From CAZEAC01 sp964510065 (GTDB lineage: Bacteria > Bdellovibrionota_C > UBA2361 > CAIXSY01): DNA of 45,787 nucleotides. Both the position numbers and the translations under genes were made by a program. Where the stretch lies: NCBI GenBank assembly GCA_964510065.1, contig CAZEAC010000034.1:1-45787 (forward strand). The letters are read 5' to 3'. The notes below the pieces were generated by a model. The model did not search any database, had not been told where the DNA came from, and saw nothing but the letters and a program-made list of their open reading frames with translations. Positions within the stretch are counted from its first letter, which is position 1. Each line of letters starts with the position of its first letter. Of the stretch, positions 25,391 through 32,918 are shown piece by piece.

Positions 25391-27184
25391 TTAGAAAAGC
25401 TCTCTCAATAGATCTTGCACAACTGGAAAAAGCTGCTCTACGCTCTCGAGAGGCCTACCCCGTGCGCCCCAGATCCGCTCGAACTGCGCGAAGCGGCCAA
25501 TGCTAATCGCGCGCACCAGTAATCCGTTCTGTTCTAGCTCCTCTATGGCGGACCTGGTTTCATGCGGCTCTGCGGTCATACCATCTGTAATTTCAATTAC
25601 TATGTCGACTATCTCCCCAGCCTTTCGTAGCGCAATATCTTTCGGAGCAAGCTGCTTGAGCAGCAGCTGCAATGCCAAATGGTCCTTGGTATCGCCCTCA
25701 TAGACAAAATAGGACTTATAGCAACGCATAATATCGGCAAGACTCATATCAGTGCGAAGCGGCACAATCTCCTGCGCACCGGCACCAAAGGTCAACACCT
25801 GCCCGGCACAACGAAAATCGCTCCCTTGTATATCCGCCTGCGCGTTCGCGGCACGCGAAGAGTTGGCGAGAACTAAGCCCAGGTCAGCGACGGTGTTCAT
25901 AGAGTCGCGCATAGAACCAGAAGCATCAACCAGCAGCCGTACCCGTACAAGCTTAGGGGCGCGCTCCACATCGCACTGCTCAACTAGCTGCTCCATAACA
26001 GGTACATTGTTCTCACCACGATCAAGTCGCGGAAATTCTGCTACTACTCGGTGCATGTTTGGTCGAAGCCCCTGCGGGAAATCTCCCACATAGCGATAGC
26101 TAATCTCCGTCGAGGGTTGTGGAATACTCATCCACAGGTCACGAAGTGCCTCAGTAAATGGTTGAAGCCGCTCAAGCCGTAGAACAAAATCCTCCTTCTC
26201 CACTGGGCTTAGTCCCGCAGCATCAGCGCTCTGCCGCTGTTGGTCGCGCAAGAGATCTCGTGACCTTTGCGCCGGAGTTTTGAGCCCCTCCTCTACCTCC
26301 TTCAAGATTATGTTCAACGCTTCACGCAGATCCTCAATCGAAGATCCTTTAGGCGCACCGAACTGTCCATCGGCACCAAGCACCTTTAACTTCTCATCAC
26401 CCAGCCCTTGCCTATCGATCGCCAAAAGCTCCTCAAAACGGGGCTCGATAAAGCTCTCAACCATCTGAGTTCGAGTAGCGAGCGAATTCGCCGGCGATCT
26501 ACCCTCCGTTGGAGGAAGTGGGCGGAGATAGCTATCAATAAACTGCTCTGTGCTCAGTACTCGACCGTACACATTAATTGGTCGCGCAATCATTGCCTTC
26601 ACCTCAGGCGCAAGAGCGATATCATCTCCTACCCCCATGCCAAGATTAAGCAGGTAATCTGTATACTGCTGACAAAGGGCACGATCCGGATGTCTCGCGC
26701 CAGGAGATCTCTTGTCGAAGTTTCGCTCTTTGAAAAGCGCTGTACGATAGAGTGACTTAACGAGGTCAGAAAATCCCTGCCCATTTGGATCCCTATACAG
26801 TGCTGAATCGTGGCTATTTCTCTCATTGACACCAATATCTTCAGTACAGTTATAGAGCCTAAAATAGAGCCCACCTAACCCATCCTCCCGCTCCCCTTTC
26901 TGGATTAATTTTTGGTAGGCATAGGGCTCACGCCGCATATCAAGATAGTGCTTAATTTCATGCAGCACTGCGAAGTCAATCCCCTCACCCGTTCGTACAC
27001 CGCTTTCAACAAGATCGCGCACTCCGATTACCAGCGCTTTCGTCGTATGATCAAAACAGGTCTTTTCTCCAAAGCGAACAGCAAACCCACTATCTCGGGC
27101 ATGAGTTTCGTAGACTGCACGTCGGCTTACGACCGCCTCTTCAAGTGAACGCACCAGATCCTGAGCTGGGGCAAGGGCAGCCAT
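25391..27184 (-). CDS. vWA-domain protein with N-terminal HExxH (zincin-like) region, partner of MoxR-like ATPase
   Basis: This 597-residue protein combines two motifs. Residues ~65-120 contain FAVLHEIKHYLDM (HEIKH at 75-79) followed by a glutamate-bearing NCTEDIGVNER (Glu115), the arrangement of a gluzincin active site. Residues ~412-597 are a von Willebrand A domain with the MIDAS motif DASGSM (420-425) and the later ITDGMT. The middle is helical and charged (ILKEVEEGLKTPAQRSRDLL). MoxR AAA+ ATPases commonly work with downstream vWA proteins as chaperone or metal-insertion pairs (CobS/CobT, NorQ/NorD); the ATPase ends 9 bp upstream here. The zincin part could cleave or merely bind metal. 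No cobalamin or nor genes are near, and the pair sits behind the retroelement reverse transcriptase. Confidence 0.75.
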   Translation of the reverse strand: MAALAPAQDLVRSLEEAVVSRRAVYETHARDSGFAVRFGEKTCFDHTTKALVIGVRDLVESGVRTGEGIDFAVLHEIKHYLDMRREPYAYQKLIQKGEREDGLGGLYFRLYNCTEDIGVNERNSHDSALYRDPNGQGFSDLVKSLYRTALFKERNFDKRSPGARHPDRALCQQYTDYLLNLGMGVGDDIALAPEVKAMIARPINVYGRVLSTEQFIDSYLRPLPPTEGRSPANSLATRTQMVESFIEPRFEELLAIDRQGLGDEKLKVLGADGQFGAPKGSSIEDLREALNIILKEVEEGLKTPAQRSRDLLRDQQRQSADAAGLSPVEKEDFVLRLERLQPFTEALRDLWMSIPQPSTEISYRYVGDFPQGLRPNMHRVVAEFPRLDRGENNVPVMEQLVEQCDVERAPKLVRVRLLVDASGSMRDSMNTVADLGLVLANSSRAANAQADIQGSDFRCAGQVLTFGAGAQEIVPLRTDMSLADIMRCYKSYFVYEGDTKDHLALQLLLKQLAPKDIALRKAGEIVDIVIEITDGMTAEPHETRSAIEELEQNGLLVRAISIGRFAQFERIWGARGRPLESVEQLFPVVQDLLRELF

Positions 27185-27193
27185 ACAATATGC

Positions 27194-29100
27194 CTATTTT
27201 TTTCGTCTCTTGCCTGAACCCGGTGCCTCATCGACTATCTGTCTTTCAAGTGCACCTATATTGGCCATAAGCCCCTCAAGCGTTTGCATCTGCTTAATTC
27301 GCTCTGCCTCTAAAATCTGATCTGCCTCAGCCCTGCGCACCGCACTCCAGTCACTACGAGCTGGCGCGGTTCCCCAGATACTCTCAACCACTTCCGGCAT
27401 TTCAGTCATCGCCAGACTCGCCGCAGGATTTTTCGGCGGCTCAATCTTAAACTGAGGAACCTTTCCTCCCGTAACTCCGTAGTTTGGGGTAGGCCATCCC
27501 GCGCTACTCGCGAAAAGTCCGCAGCTCTGTCCCAACTGATAGAGGTACGCTCGCTGCGTACTGTCAATGGTTCGCGCGAGCAGATTCGAGGCAATATAGT
27601 AGTCAAGATCATACTGAAATCCGTTGGCGCGCCAGGCATTGAGAATGCTCTGAAGCCCACGTGGTGAGATCAGCGTATCTGTCTTTACTCGTACCTTAGC
27701 ACCACCCTGTACAAATTCGTGCTCCGATCCAATAGTTCCGGCGAATGCCTGCTCAGTGAGTGCTGCATACTGCGAGAAAGTCCAGAGCTTTTCAAGCACA
27801 CCCTGTGGGGCGACGATACTCCCCTGGCGATCGAGCAGCGCAGCGACTGTATCATATAGAGCTGCTTATGTTTCGCGTCTGTTACGTCTCGAAAACTTCC
27901 CTTTACCGCCTGTGGTAAATAATCATATTCGATGTAACCCTGGCGCCTATCGAGCTCATCAGGGGTGTAGCTAAACCGGCCACCATCTTTCTTTTCCCCG
28001 TAGCGCTCACCAAGATTAGCGGTTTCTATTTCGCCGTAGCCTTGAGCGACGGCAAACTGCATGCCGCTATCTTCCTGGACAGTGACGATCTCACCAACTT
28101 TCTTGGTTTTTAGGTCATTAAGCTTTCTTCTAAGTGGCGCTGGAATAGCATTCGCTTCATCGTAAATAACAACCCGGCCTTCTTTCATCCCGCGGTACTG
28201 TGCGCCTAATACATAGTCAACAACGGTGACACGGTTTTCTCTTAGAAGTTTCTCGGTGATCTGTCGGCTAGCTTCGGCCAACTTCTTCGCGCCCGCGTTC
28301 TTATTGCTCTTCGTCCAATGTTCAATTTCGCGCTCAATTTGAGAAACGACATCAGCGGCACGTTCCATTCCTTTTGCGCTGAGCGTAAGATGACCAAAGA
28401 TCTCCTCCTACGCCATTCCCGGATAACCACGCACGACAAGCGGCTCCTTTCCGGAGTAGAGTCGTGCTGCAATCTTTGCTACTTCGGTTTTTCCTGCACC
28501 GGTATCGCCGTGCAAAAATACAGTTTCACCCCGTTCAAGCAGCGCCGCGATCTGATCGAGCTTCTCGGTGACGTAGGGCACCTGCGCTATTCTTCCGGAC
28601 TGCAGCTGCTGCTGAAACGCCGTCAGCACTTCACGATGCACAGCATAGAAAAAATCACGCTCCTGGCCGGTTTTCTGTTGAAACTCAGAGATTATTCGCG
28701 CACGCTCGGAGATTAGATGCTGCCGCGCACGGATCTCGGGGACAGTAGGTGCGCGTTGATCTTCGCGCACATGAGCATCGAGCTCTCGAATTAGTGCGGT
28801 AAGTTTGGCAACACTCTCATAAGCTTTCTTTTTAACAGCAATAATGCCAGCAAAGTTCTGCTGAATTGTTTTTGCCAGGGCATCGACCTGGGCCTGGTAC
28901 TTAGTAGTGATTGCAGCAAGTTTTGGATCGGCGGCGATTGGTTGGTCGAACTGTTTTAGAATTGCTTTAAGGTCAGCAGATGCTGCTGCTTTCGGCGTAG
29001 CTCGCCCAGAGTCCTGATCTAGCGATAACGTATGGAAAGCCGCCCGCTCAATTGCGTCGCTGGTGGCTGAGTCCGGAGGCGGAACCTGTTTCTGTTTCAT
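27194..29100 (-). pseudogene. MoxR-like AAA+ ATPase, interrupted by amber codon and frameshift
   Basis: Three open segments form one ~635-residue AAA+ protein. The first (29100-28411) has a coiled-coil N-terminal region and Walker A GDTGAGKTEVAKIA, ending RGYPGMA. An in-frame TAG at 28408-28410 is followed without frame change by EEIFGHLTLSAKGMERAADVV. Walker B is VVIYDEANAIP. After ...DVTDAKHKQLY a frameshift at ~27854 (two extra bases or one missing) switches to DTVAALLDRQGSIVAPQG... VLEKLWTFSQYAAL, and DTLISPRGLQSILNAW resembles the MoxR sensor-2 region. The end is Lys-rich. Coding continuity on both sides points to sequencing error, very recent decay, or read-through of the amber codon. 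It follows the reverse transcriptase by 47 bp and precedes the vWA gene by 9 bp. Confidence 0.75.
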
Positions 29101-29147
29101 AATCAGTAGTAGTTATGGCGTAAGGGGCGGAATTGGTGACGGGCAGA

Positions 29148-30188
29148 CTATGGATTTAATCTACTGTAAATATTAGCGATTTTTACGGAGAGTCGGTGTG
29201 CGTTCAAATGTTGCAACAGACCTATGTATGATTGCTTGGTTGCCTCAAGCAGAGCGTTGGCTGTTTCGTCGAGCTCAGCTTCTACGAAGCGGCGCTGCAG
29301 ATTACGCATCATTCGTTGTCTTGTCTTAGTTCTTAAGACTCGGTGCTTTGGCCGGATAACCGCTCCCAAAAAATCTACTCCCTGATCAAGTGGACGCAGG
29401 GATACTTTCTTGGGATGAAACTCAAGCACAAGCTCCGTGCCTAAAAAACTCCGCATGCGCCTATACGCCTCGCTTAGCTCATCACAATGAGCCGAGACAA
29501 GCAAACAATCATCAGCATATCGGAAATATGCGGGAACTCGAAGTTTTCTATAAACAAATTTATCGAGCTTATCGAGTAAGATATTGGTAAAGATCTGCGA
29601 GGTAAGATTTCCGATAGGCAAGCCCTGCCCCATACAACTCGTCAGAGTAAAGCTACCCACTATCTCCTCGAGTAATCCAAGAAGCTGTCTGTCGTAAACC
29701 TTCTCGGCAAGAATGCGTAACAAGACTCTGTGCTGAATCGAATCATAGAAGCGGCGAATATCACATTTAAGTCCCCATACTTCGCGTTTATAATTACAAC
29801 TAAGTCGGCGGAACACGTTCTCCGCCGCTAGAATTGCGCGTTGTGTTCCTTTCCCCGCTCGTGAGGAGTATGAGTGCTGATAAAAGCCCCGCTCATAGAT
29901 CTGTTCAAGCTCAAGATACACAAGCTGGTGCACAATCCTATCTCGAACCTGCGCCTTATGAATATGGCGCTGTTTTGGATCTTCAATATAGAAAGATTCG
30001 TATGCGCCGTGACGATAGCTACCTGAAAGAAGTTCGCGATGCAGCGAAAAGATCTGCTCCTCCAGCCGGTACTCAAACAGCTGTACGTCAGCGCGTGAGC
30101 GCTTTCCGCGCCTAAACAGCTCCCAACTTAGGAACAGCCGTTCCACGCTCACGACATCTTCAAATCTTTGCGCCAGATTCTGCGTCAT
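29148..30188 (-). CDS. diversity-generating retroelement reverse transcriptase
   Basis: This ~346-residue RT copies the template-repeat RNA into cDNA with adenine-specific errors; the product replaces the variable repeat of the target gene. RT motifs in order (numbered from the GTG at 30200): HIHKAQVRDRIVHQLVY (palm entry), LKCDIRRFYDSI (motif A Asp147), GQGLPIGNLTSQIF (191-204, the DGR-type motif that replaces the group II intron 'G.PQGG..SP') and YFRYADDCLLVS (catalytic YADD, 228-231). The thumb is short, without maturase or endonuclease domains. I prefer ATG 30188 to the GTG at 30200. It lies on the same strand as the TR and target, and divergent from Avd, whose start is about 20 bp away. 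AAA+ and vWA genes follow on its strand. Confidence 0.93.
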   Translation of the reverse strand: MTQNLAQRFEDVVSVERLFLSWELFRRGKRSRADVQLFEYRLEEQIFSLHRELLSGSYRHGAYESFYIEDPKQRHIHKAQVRDRIVHQLVYLELEQIYERGFYQHSYSSRAGKGTQRAILAAENVFRRLSCNYKREVWGLKCDIRRFYDSIQHRVLLRILAEKVYDRQLLGLLEEIVGSFTLTSCMGQGLPIGNLTSQIFTNILLDKLDKFVYRKLRVPAYFRYADDCLLVSAHCDELSEAYRRMRSFLGTELVLEFHPKKVSLRPLDQGVDFLGAVIRPKHRVLRTKTRQRMMRNLQRRFVEAELDETANALLEATKQSYIGLLQHLNAHRLSVKIANIYSRLNP

Positions 30189-30207
30189 AATGCTATTCAC
30201 AAATAGT

Positions 30208-30564
30208 ATGTTGGCACTCCAAGTTCCAATTATTCAAAAAGCCTACGATCTGATCACGCTACTGCATGGCTTTAACAAACGGGTTGCCAAAGCGGAGCGA
30301 TACACTCTTTGGCAGCGCGCCGAAAAACTTGGGCTTACTCTTCTTGAGCAGCTTATCCGCACTGGTTATGCCCTCCAGGCCGAGCGCGTCAACAAACTCA
30401 CCGATGCGAGCATTACTCTTGATATCCTTAAAATAATAATCCGACTCTGCCATGACAGTAAAACAATAGACCGAAAAGCTTACCTACAGCTACAGAAGCT
30501 ACTCGATGAAATCGGGCGTATGCTCGGCGGCTGGATAAAGAGTCTTAAAGCAACACCGGCGTAA
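30208..30564 (+). CDS. avd: Avd-like accessory variability determinant (four-helix bundle)
   Basis: This ~118-residue all-helical basic protein has the Avd pattern: IIQKAYDLITLLHGFNKRVAKAERYTLW at the start, EKLGLTLLEQLIRTGYA in helix 2, and the conserved ending KLLDEIGRMLGGWIKSLK. Avd pentamers bind the DGR reverse transcriptase and TR RNA and are required for mutagenic homing. It is unusual here because it lies on the + strand, opposite to TR, RT and target, sitting between the TR and RT genes, so a TR-RT transcript would carry it as antisense. ATG 30208 (MLALQVP) is preferred; 30190 is an upstream alternative that would overlap the GTG start of RT. Confidence 0.88.
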   Translation: MLALQVPIIQKAYDLITLLHGFNKRVAKAERYTLWQRAEKLGLTLLEQLIRTGYALQAERVNKLTDASITLDILKIIIRLCHDSKTIDRKAYLQLQKLLDEIGRMLGGWIKSLKATPA

Positions 30565-30583
30565 GTAGAGAAAAAAGAGAGAG

Positions 30584-30710
30584 GAAGTACCAACAAGCGG
30601 CGCACCCGAGCGACGGATTTACGTTGTCAGGATTGTCGTTGTCGACGTTGAGACCATTAGCATTAAAGTTGCCAACGTTCAACGCAGCGCCAGCGGCGCC
30701 CCACTTATTA
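30584..30710 (-). repeat. DGR template repeat (TR)
   Basis: Read on the - strand, this 127-bp block matches the VR at 31190-31316 at a constant offset of 606 bp. Between 30594 and 30710 I count 16 mismatches (30619, 30620, 30624, 30625, 30634, 30639, 30640, 30649, 30658, 30664, 30678, 30679, 30705, 30706, 30708, 30709), all at A of the - strand; 26 such adenines exist and 10 are unchanged. No C, G or T of the TR strand differs there. Variable codons are mostly AAC or AAT in the TR, typical of DGRs. Two further differences at 30589 and 30593 lie just beyond, as expected for IMH* versus IMH. Confidence 0.95.
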
Positions 30711-31010
30711 CCGATCTCCCTTATCGTTGATGGCTCTCAGGCTACCATTAACGAAGTGACACTCGTGGAAACCCGCGAGCCTTAGCACTGGCACGGTAAC
30801 ATCGAACTTACTGCAGGTCGTTGATAGATCACTCTAAACCAACGACAGTACCGCAAGAATCGACATCACTGAATAGTATGTAGGTATGCAGCTGATTTAA
30901 TAAACGACCATCATGATGCACACCGAAGAGACCGGTAAGAACTTCTCTCTCCAAAATGAATTGATACTCTTATCAGATCCGTAAACCTGACAACTCTGAT
31001 CAAACTCATA
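30711..31010. other. non-coding spacer upstream of TR
   Basis: No convincing gene is present. On the - strand this lies immediately 5' of the TR, so a promoter for the TR-RT transcript would have to be here or come from the target gene. A short + frame (IVDGSQATINEVTLVETREP, then stop) looks protein-like and may be a remnant. Confidence 0.4.
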
Positions 31011-31065
31011 GAGACAGTCCCGCGTGCGCTAACCGTAGTCAGTACAACATTAGCGGGACTGTTTC
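31011..31065. other. inverted repeat between target gene and TR
   Basis: GAGACAGTCCCGC (31011-31023) pairs with GCGGGACTGTTTC (31053-31065), with one wobble, around a 29-nt loop. It lies ~110 bp beyond the target stop. There is no U tract on either strand. DGRs often have a hairpin or cruciform close after the VR that helps homing; this one is farther (~125 bp from the VR end) than in the phage BPP-1 element, so the role is uncertain. It might also be a transcript-end structure. Confidence 0.5.
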
Positions 31066-31139
31066 AATTTACATGAAAATTAGCAACGTCACCAAAGCTT
31101 TTTTTTGTATTTTTACAATCGTGCCATGCCCCAATTCCC

Positions 31140-31195
31140 AAAAACCAAGTACCGTTTTCCAAGTACCAAGCCTCCAATTACCGAGTACCGAAGTT
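31140..31195. repeat. short degenerate repeats of CCAAGTACC
   Basis: CCAAGTACC or CCGAGTACC/ATTACCGAG variants recur four times, running from the noncoding side into the end of the target gene and the 3' edge of the VR. The last unit supplies the stop codon context (TTA on + strand at 31178-31180). It is a simple low-complexity repeat, possibly slipped-strand generated. Confidence 0.6.
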
Positions 31196-32044
31196 CCAGC
31201 AAGCGGCGCACCCGAGCGACGGATCGACGAAGTCAGGATAGTCGAGGTCGACGTCGAGACCATCAGCATAAAAGTTGCCAACGAGCAACGCAGCGCCAGC
31301 GGCGCCCCACAAAGGATCTGCAATTCGGTCTGTGCACCAGCCCCACTGATTGGCATAGAGCCTCGTGCCCTTTTGATCCTTACTCGCCGCCGTCTTCCGC
31401 TCATACATTATCAGCGCCGCTGCAAAGCCTAACGCATCCGCCTGTTCGTACATCGGATACTCTGCTTTGAGTACCTGTCTTGAATCTTTCCAGCTCTTAT
31501 TAAGTGTCTTTGGTGGGCAACGTTCAGGTATCAGAATCCAGCGCCCCCTGCCCGCTGCTTTATCTCCATAGCCACTCGCATGGTTCTCAAACCAGTTGCT
31601 CCAAAGCACTTTTCCCGCCTGCCCACCAACCGCCGCACTTAGCCTCTTCATCGTTAGATCCGCGGGGACCCAGGCTAGAAGATGGGTCTCGTGCACCTTC
31701 TTCCCCGCCCCCACTACTGGGCAGGGCCTGTTTAGGATCTCTATAATATTTAGTGGGAGCGGGCCATGCGTTCCTAAATCCAGCCCTATTCTTTCCCGGT
31801 AATCAGCACCCACTATTAACCGCTCGCCAAGCAGCTTCTGGGCCTCCCCCAGGCCAAGGACTCCTAGCCGCGCCTGCAGTGCCGGGAATCTCTTATCGGC
31901 AAGCTCACTTATCCGTGCCGACTGCGCGCGGGTCATCGCTCCGTTGGCGCTACGAATTGCTGCATCGAGCTCCCGCGCTTCGCGGCCTAACTCCAACAGC
32001 TCCTTGCGGGCTTTTTCGCGATATTGCCTATTCATTCGGACCAT
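31178..32044 (-). CDS. DGR target protein with C-terminal variable region
   Basis: This 288-residue protein is the one diversified by the retroelement. Residues 1-60 are a charged helical or coiled segment (REKARKELLELGREARELDAA). Residues ~60-240 contain 'GKVLWSNWFENHASGY...GRGRWILIPE... AEYPMYEQADALGFAAALIMYERKTG'-like blocks, matching the C-type-lectin-fold scaffold of DGR variable proteins (WILIPE...; 'EALxaAxaILMY' helix; RLYANQWGWCTD). Residues ~243-285 are encoded by the VR; variable positions are P244, L245, L254, Y259, D261, D264, L267, Y269, F272, V273 (silent) and D274. There is no signal peptide, so a cytoplasmic role or non-classical export. Ligands are unknown by design. Confidence 0.9.
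   Translation of the reverse strand: MVRMNRQYREKARKELLELGREARELDAAIRSANGAMTRAQSARISELADKRFPALQARLGVLGLGEAQKLLGERLIVGADYRERIGLDLGTHGPLPLNIIEILNRPCPVVGAGKKVHETHLLAWVPADLTMKRLSAAVGGQAGKVLWSNWFENHASGYGDKAAGRGRWILIPERCPPKTLNKSWKDSRQVLKAEYPMYEQADALGFAAALIMYERKTAASKDQKGTRLYANQWGWCTDRIADPLWGAAGAALLVGNFYADGLDVDLDYPDFVDPSLGCAACWNFGTR
31190..31316 (-). repeat. DGR variable repeat (VR)
   Basis: The last ~43 codons of the target gene repeat the TR. In VR order (- strand) changes are AAT to CCT, AAG to TTG, AAC to CTC, AAT to TAT, AAT to GAT, AAC to GAC, AAC to CTC, AAT to TAT, AAC to TTC, GTA to GTC and AAT to GAT. The invariant 3' end, GC-rich and coding SLGCAAC, is the likely IMH (initiation of mutagenic homing), with two substitutions from the TR just past it. 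The reading frame stays open whatever the adenine is changed to, because AAY codons cannot become stop codons except via TAA, and none occurs here. Confidence 0.95.
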
Positions 32045-32114
32045 TTTCGGTTCTTTTCGCTTTTCGGGGTTATGCGCTACCCGGGCAAAGGTGTGTCGCC
32101 AGCATAGAAACTAC

Positions 32115-32345
32115 CTACGCATCGGTAATTTCAACAATTGATTCCCCTTCCCTAATAAGCGTACATGCCCGCTCAAAGCCAGAGGCAAGAATCTTTCGAA
32201 GAGTCTCATTTGAAGTATTACCGCAGGTAATCCACAGAATCTGCGGTGGGATACCATGCAGCTCAACCAATTGACGCGGACATCCTGTCCGGGCTAAGGA
32301 CGCAAAAAACTTCAAGAAGTCCCGATTTATAGGTAATCGCTTCGT
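32115..32345 (-). pseudogene. DUF5615 PIN-like toxin, truncated at N-terminus
   Basis: The frame reads NRDFLKFFASL..., then ELHGIPPQILWITCGNTSNETL and a short helical tail ending EGESIVEITDA. The '(P)PPxIxWxxxGNTS' block is characteristic of DUF5615 PIN-like proteins, usually ~115 residues and toxin-antitoxin associated. Only the C-terminal ~75 residues remain; the N-terminal half is replaced by the inverted repeat at 32346-32401. The only usable start in frame is TTG 32315. No antitoxin gene was found beside it. It is likely a remnant 70 bp upstream of the DGR target gene. Confidence 0.5.
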
Positions 32346-32401
32346 ATTGCTATCCGTCAGAATCTTCTAATTTTTGGGAAGATTTTCTGATGGATAGCAA
32401 T
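32346..32401. repeat. inverted repeat beside DUF5615 remnant
   Basis: ATTGCTATCCGTCAGAATCT at the left (32346 on) pairs with AGATTTTCTGATGGATAGCAAT at the right end (32378-32401), with one mismatch and a small bulge, around a loop of about 10 nt. It sits exactly where the DUF5615 gene loses homology, so it may mark an insertion or deletion junction. Confidence 0.7.
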
Positions 32402-32469
32402 GCTGTTTCGGCGGCTTGTCCCCAGGAGCCTTGGAGCCTGTCCGAGTAAACGAATCTCAATAATGTTTC

Positions 32470-32570
32470 AGGGCATCGGAGTGTTCGCATCAAAAATTGT
32501 AACGCGATGGACGCGAAGGTATTAAAGAATCCTTCGCGTCCATCGCGACCTTGTATGTTGCGACGCCCTA
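32470..32570. repeat. palindromic element with 17-bp perfect core stem
   Basis: The core CGCGATGGACGCGAAGG (32503-32519) pairs perfectly with CCTTCGCGTCCATCGCG (32531-32547) around an 11-nt loop, and outer ends AGGGCATCG and CGACGCCCT pair with one mismatch. The 824-bp stretch 32316-33139 contains this, the inverted repeat at 32346, a 10-N gap, a possible structured RNA and a tandem repeat, but no confident gene. Confidence 0.75.
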
Positions 32571-32669
32571 CTTTGCCCGGCCTTCCTCTTGATCAGCCTC
32601 TATTTTCACTCTATACTCGCGCTCCCTTTTGGGTAGTTGAGTTACGAACGATCTCTTTTGAAGATTTGC

Positions 32670-32679
32670 NNNNNNNNNN
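32670..32679. other. assembly gap (10 N)
   Basis: Ten undetermined bases in noncoding sequence. The following GTTCGAATC resembles a tRNA T-loop, but no other tRNA parts are present around it. Confidence 0.95.
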
Positions 32680-32688
32680 GTTCGAATC

Positions 32689-32829
32689 TTAAGCAGAGAT
32701 CGCCTTGCGTAGAGTGTTTTTGTTTGGTTTTAGTCCTTTAAATTCGACCGTTTTGTTGCGGTCGTGAGATTTCGGCTTTAGGATTTCGGTCCCCCGCAGT
32801 TCAGGCAGGCCACCTGAAATAAGCGCCAT
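32689..32829 (-). CDS. possible 46-residue basic ORF
   Basis: On the - strand an ATG at 32829 opens a frame starting MALISGGLPELRGTEIL and ending TLRKAISA. The second half is Lys/Asn-rich (KTVEFKGLKPNKN) and looks more protein-like than random. It has no convincing ribosome site, and the start falls inside a hairpin-rich region that may be an RNA gene. The family is not recognised. Confidence 0.2.
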   Translation of the reverse strand: MALISGGLPELRGTEILKPKSHDRNKTVEFKGLKPNKNTLRKAISA

Positions 32830-32918
32830 CGGAGCAACCCTGAAGGGTTGCCAAACGCGGCGTGTGCGTTGGGACCGGAAGCCCCCTCGGTAGGTTGATG
32901 AGATTCTGAAAGTTCACG
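32763..32918. ncRNA. candidate structured RNA, unidentified
   Basis: Nested pairings suggest an RNA: CGTGA (32763-32767) with TCACG (32914-32918), GGCTT (32774-32778) with AAGCC (32879-32883), CGGTCCC (32787-32793) with GGGACCG (32871-32877). Inside are two hairpins, TTCAGG/CCTGAA (32800-32818) and GCAACCC-TGAA-GGGTTGC (32834-32851). A ~24-nt one-sided bulge lies between the first two stems. The overall long-hairpin shape of ~155 nt recalls 6S-like RNAs, but no 6S, tmRNA, RNase P, SRP or known riboswitch consensus is recognised. Strand is undetermined. Confidence 0.35.

Noticed and set aside
25391..29100. AAA+/vWA pair as cobaltochelatase CobS/CobT or NorQ/NorD
   Set aside because: No cobalamin or nitric oxide reductase genes are nearby and the vWA protein has an extra zincin-like N-terminus; only the general MoxR-vWA type is supported.
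29148..30188. Reverse transcriptase as a group II intron maturase or retron
   Set aside because: No maturase X domain or endonuclease, the motif is GLPIGNLTSQ rather than the PQGG type, and a TR/VR pair plus Avd lie next to it.
32680..32688. GTTCGAATC as a tRNA T-loop beside the N gap
   Set aside because: No acceptor, D or anticodon arms are found on either side; the match is 9 bases only.
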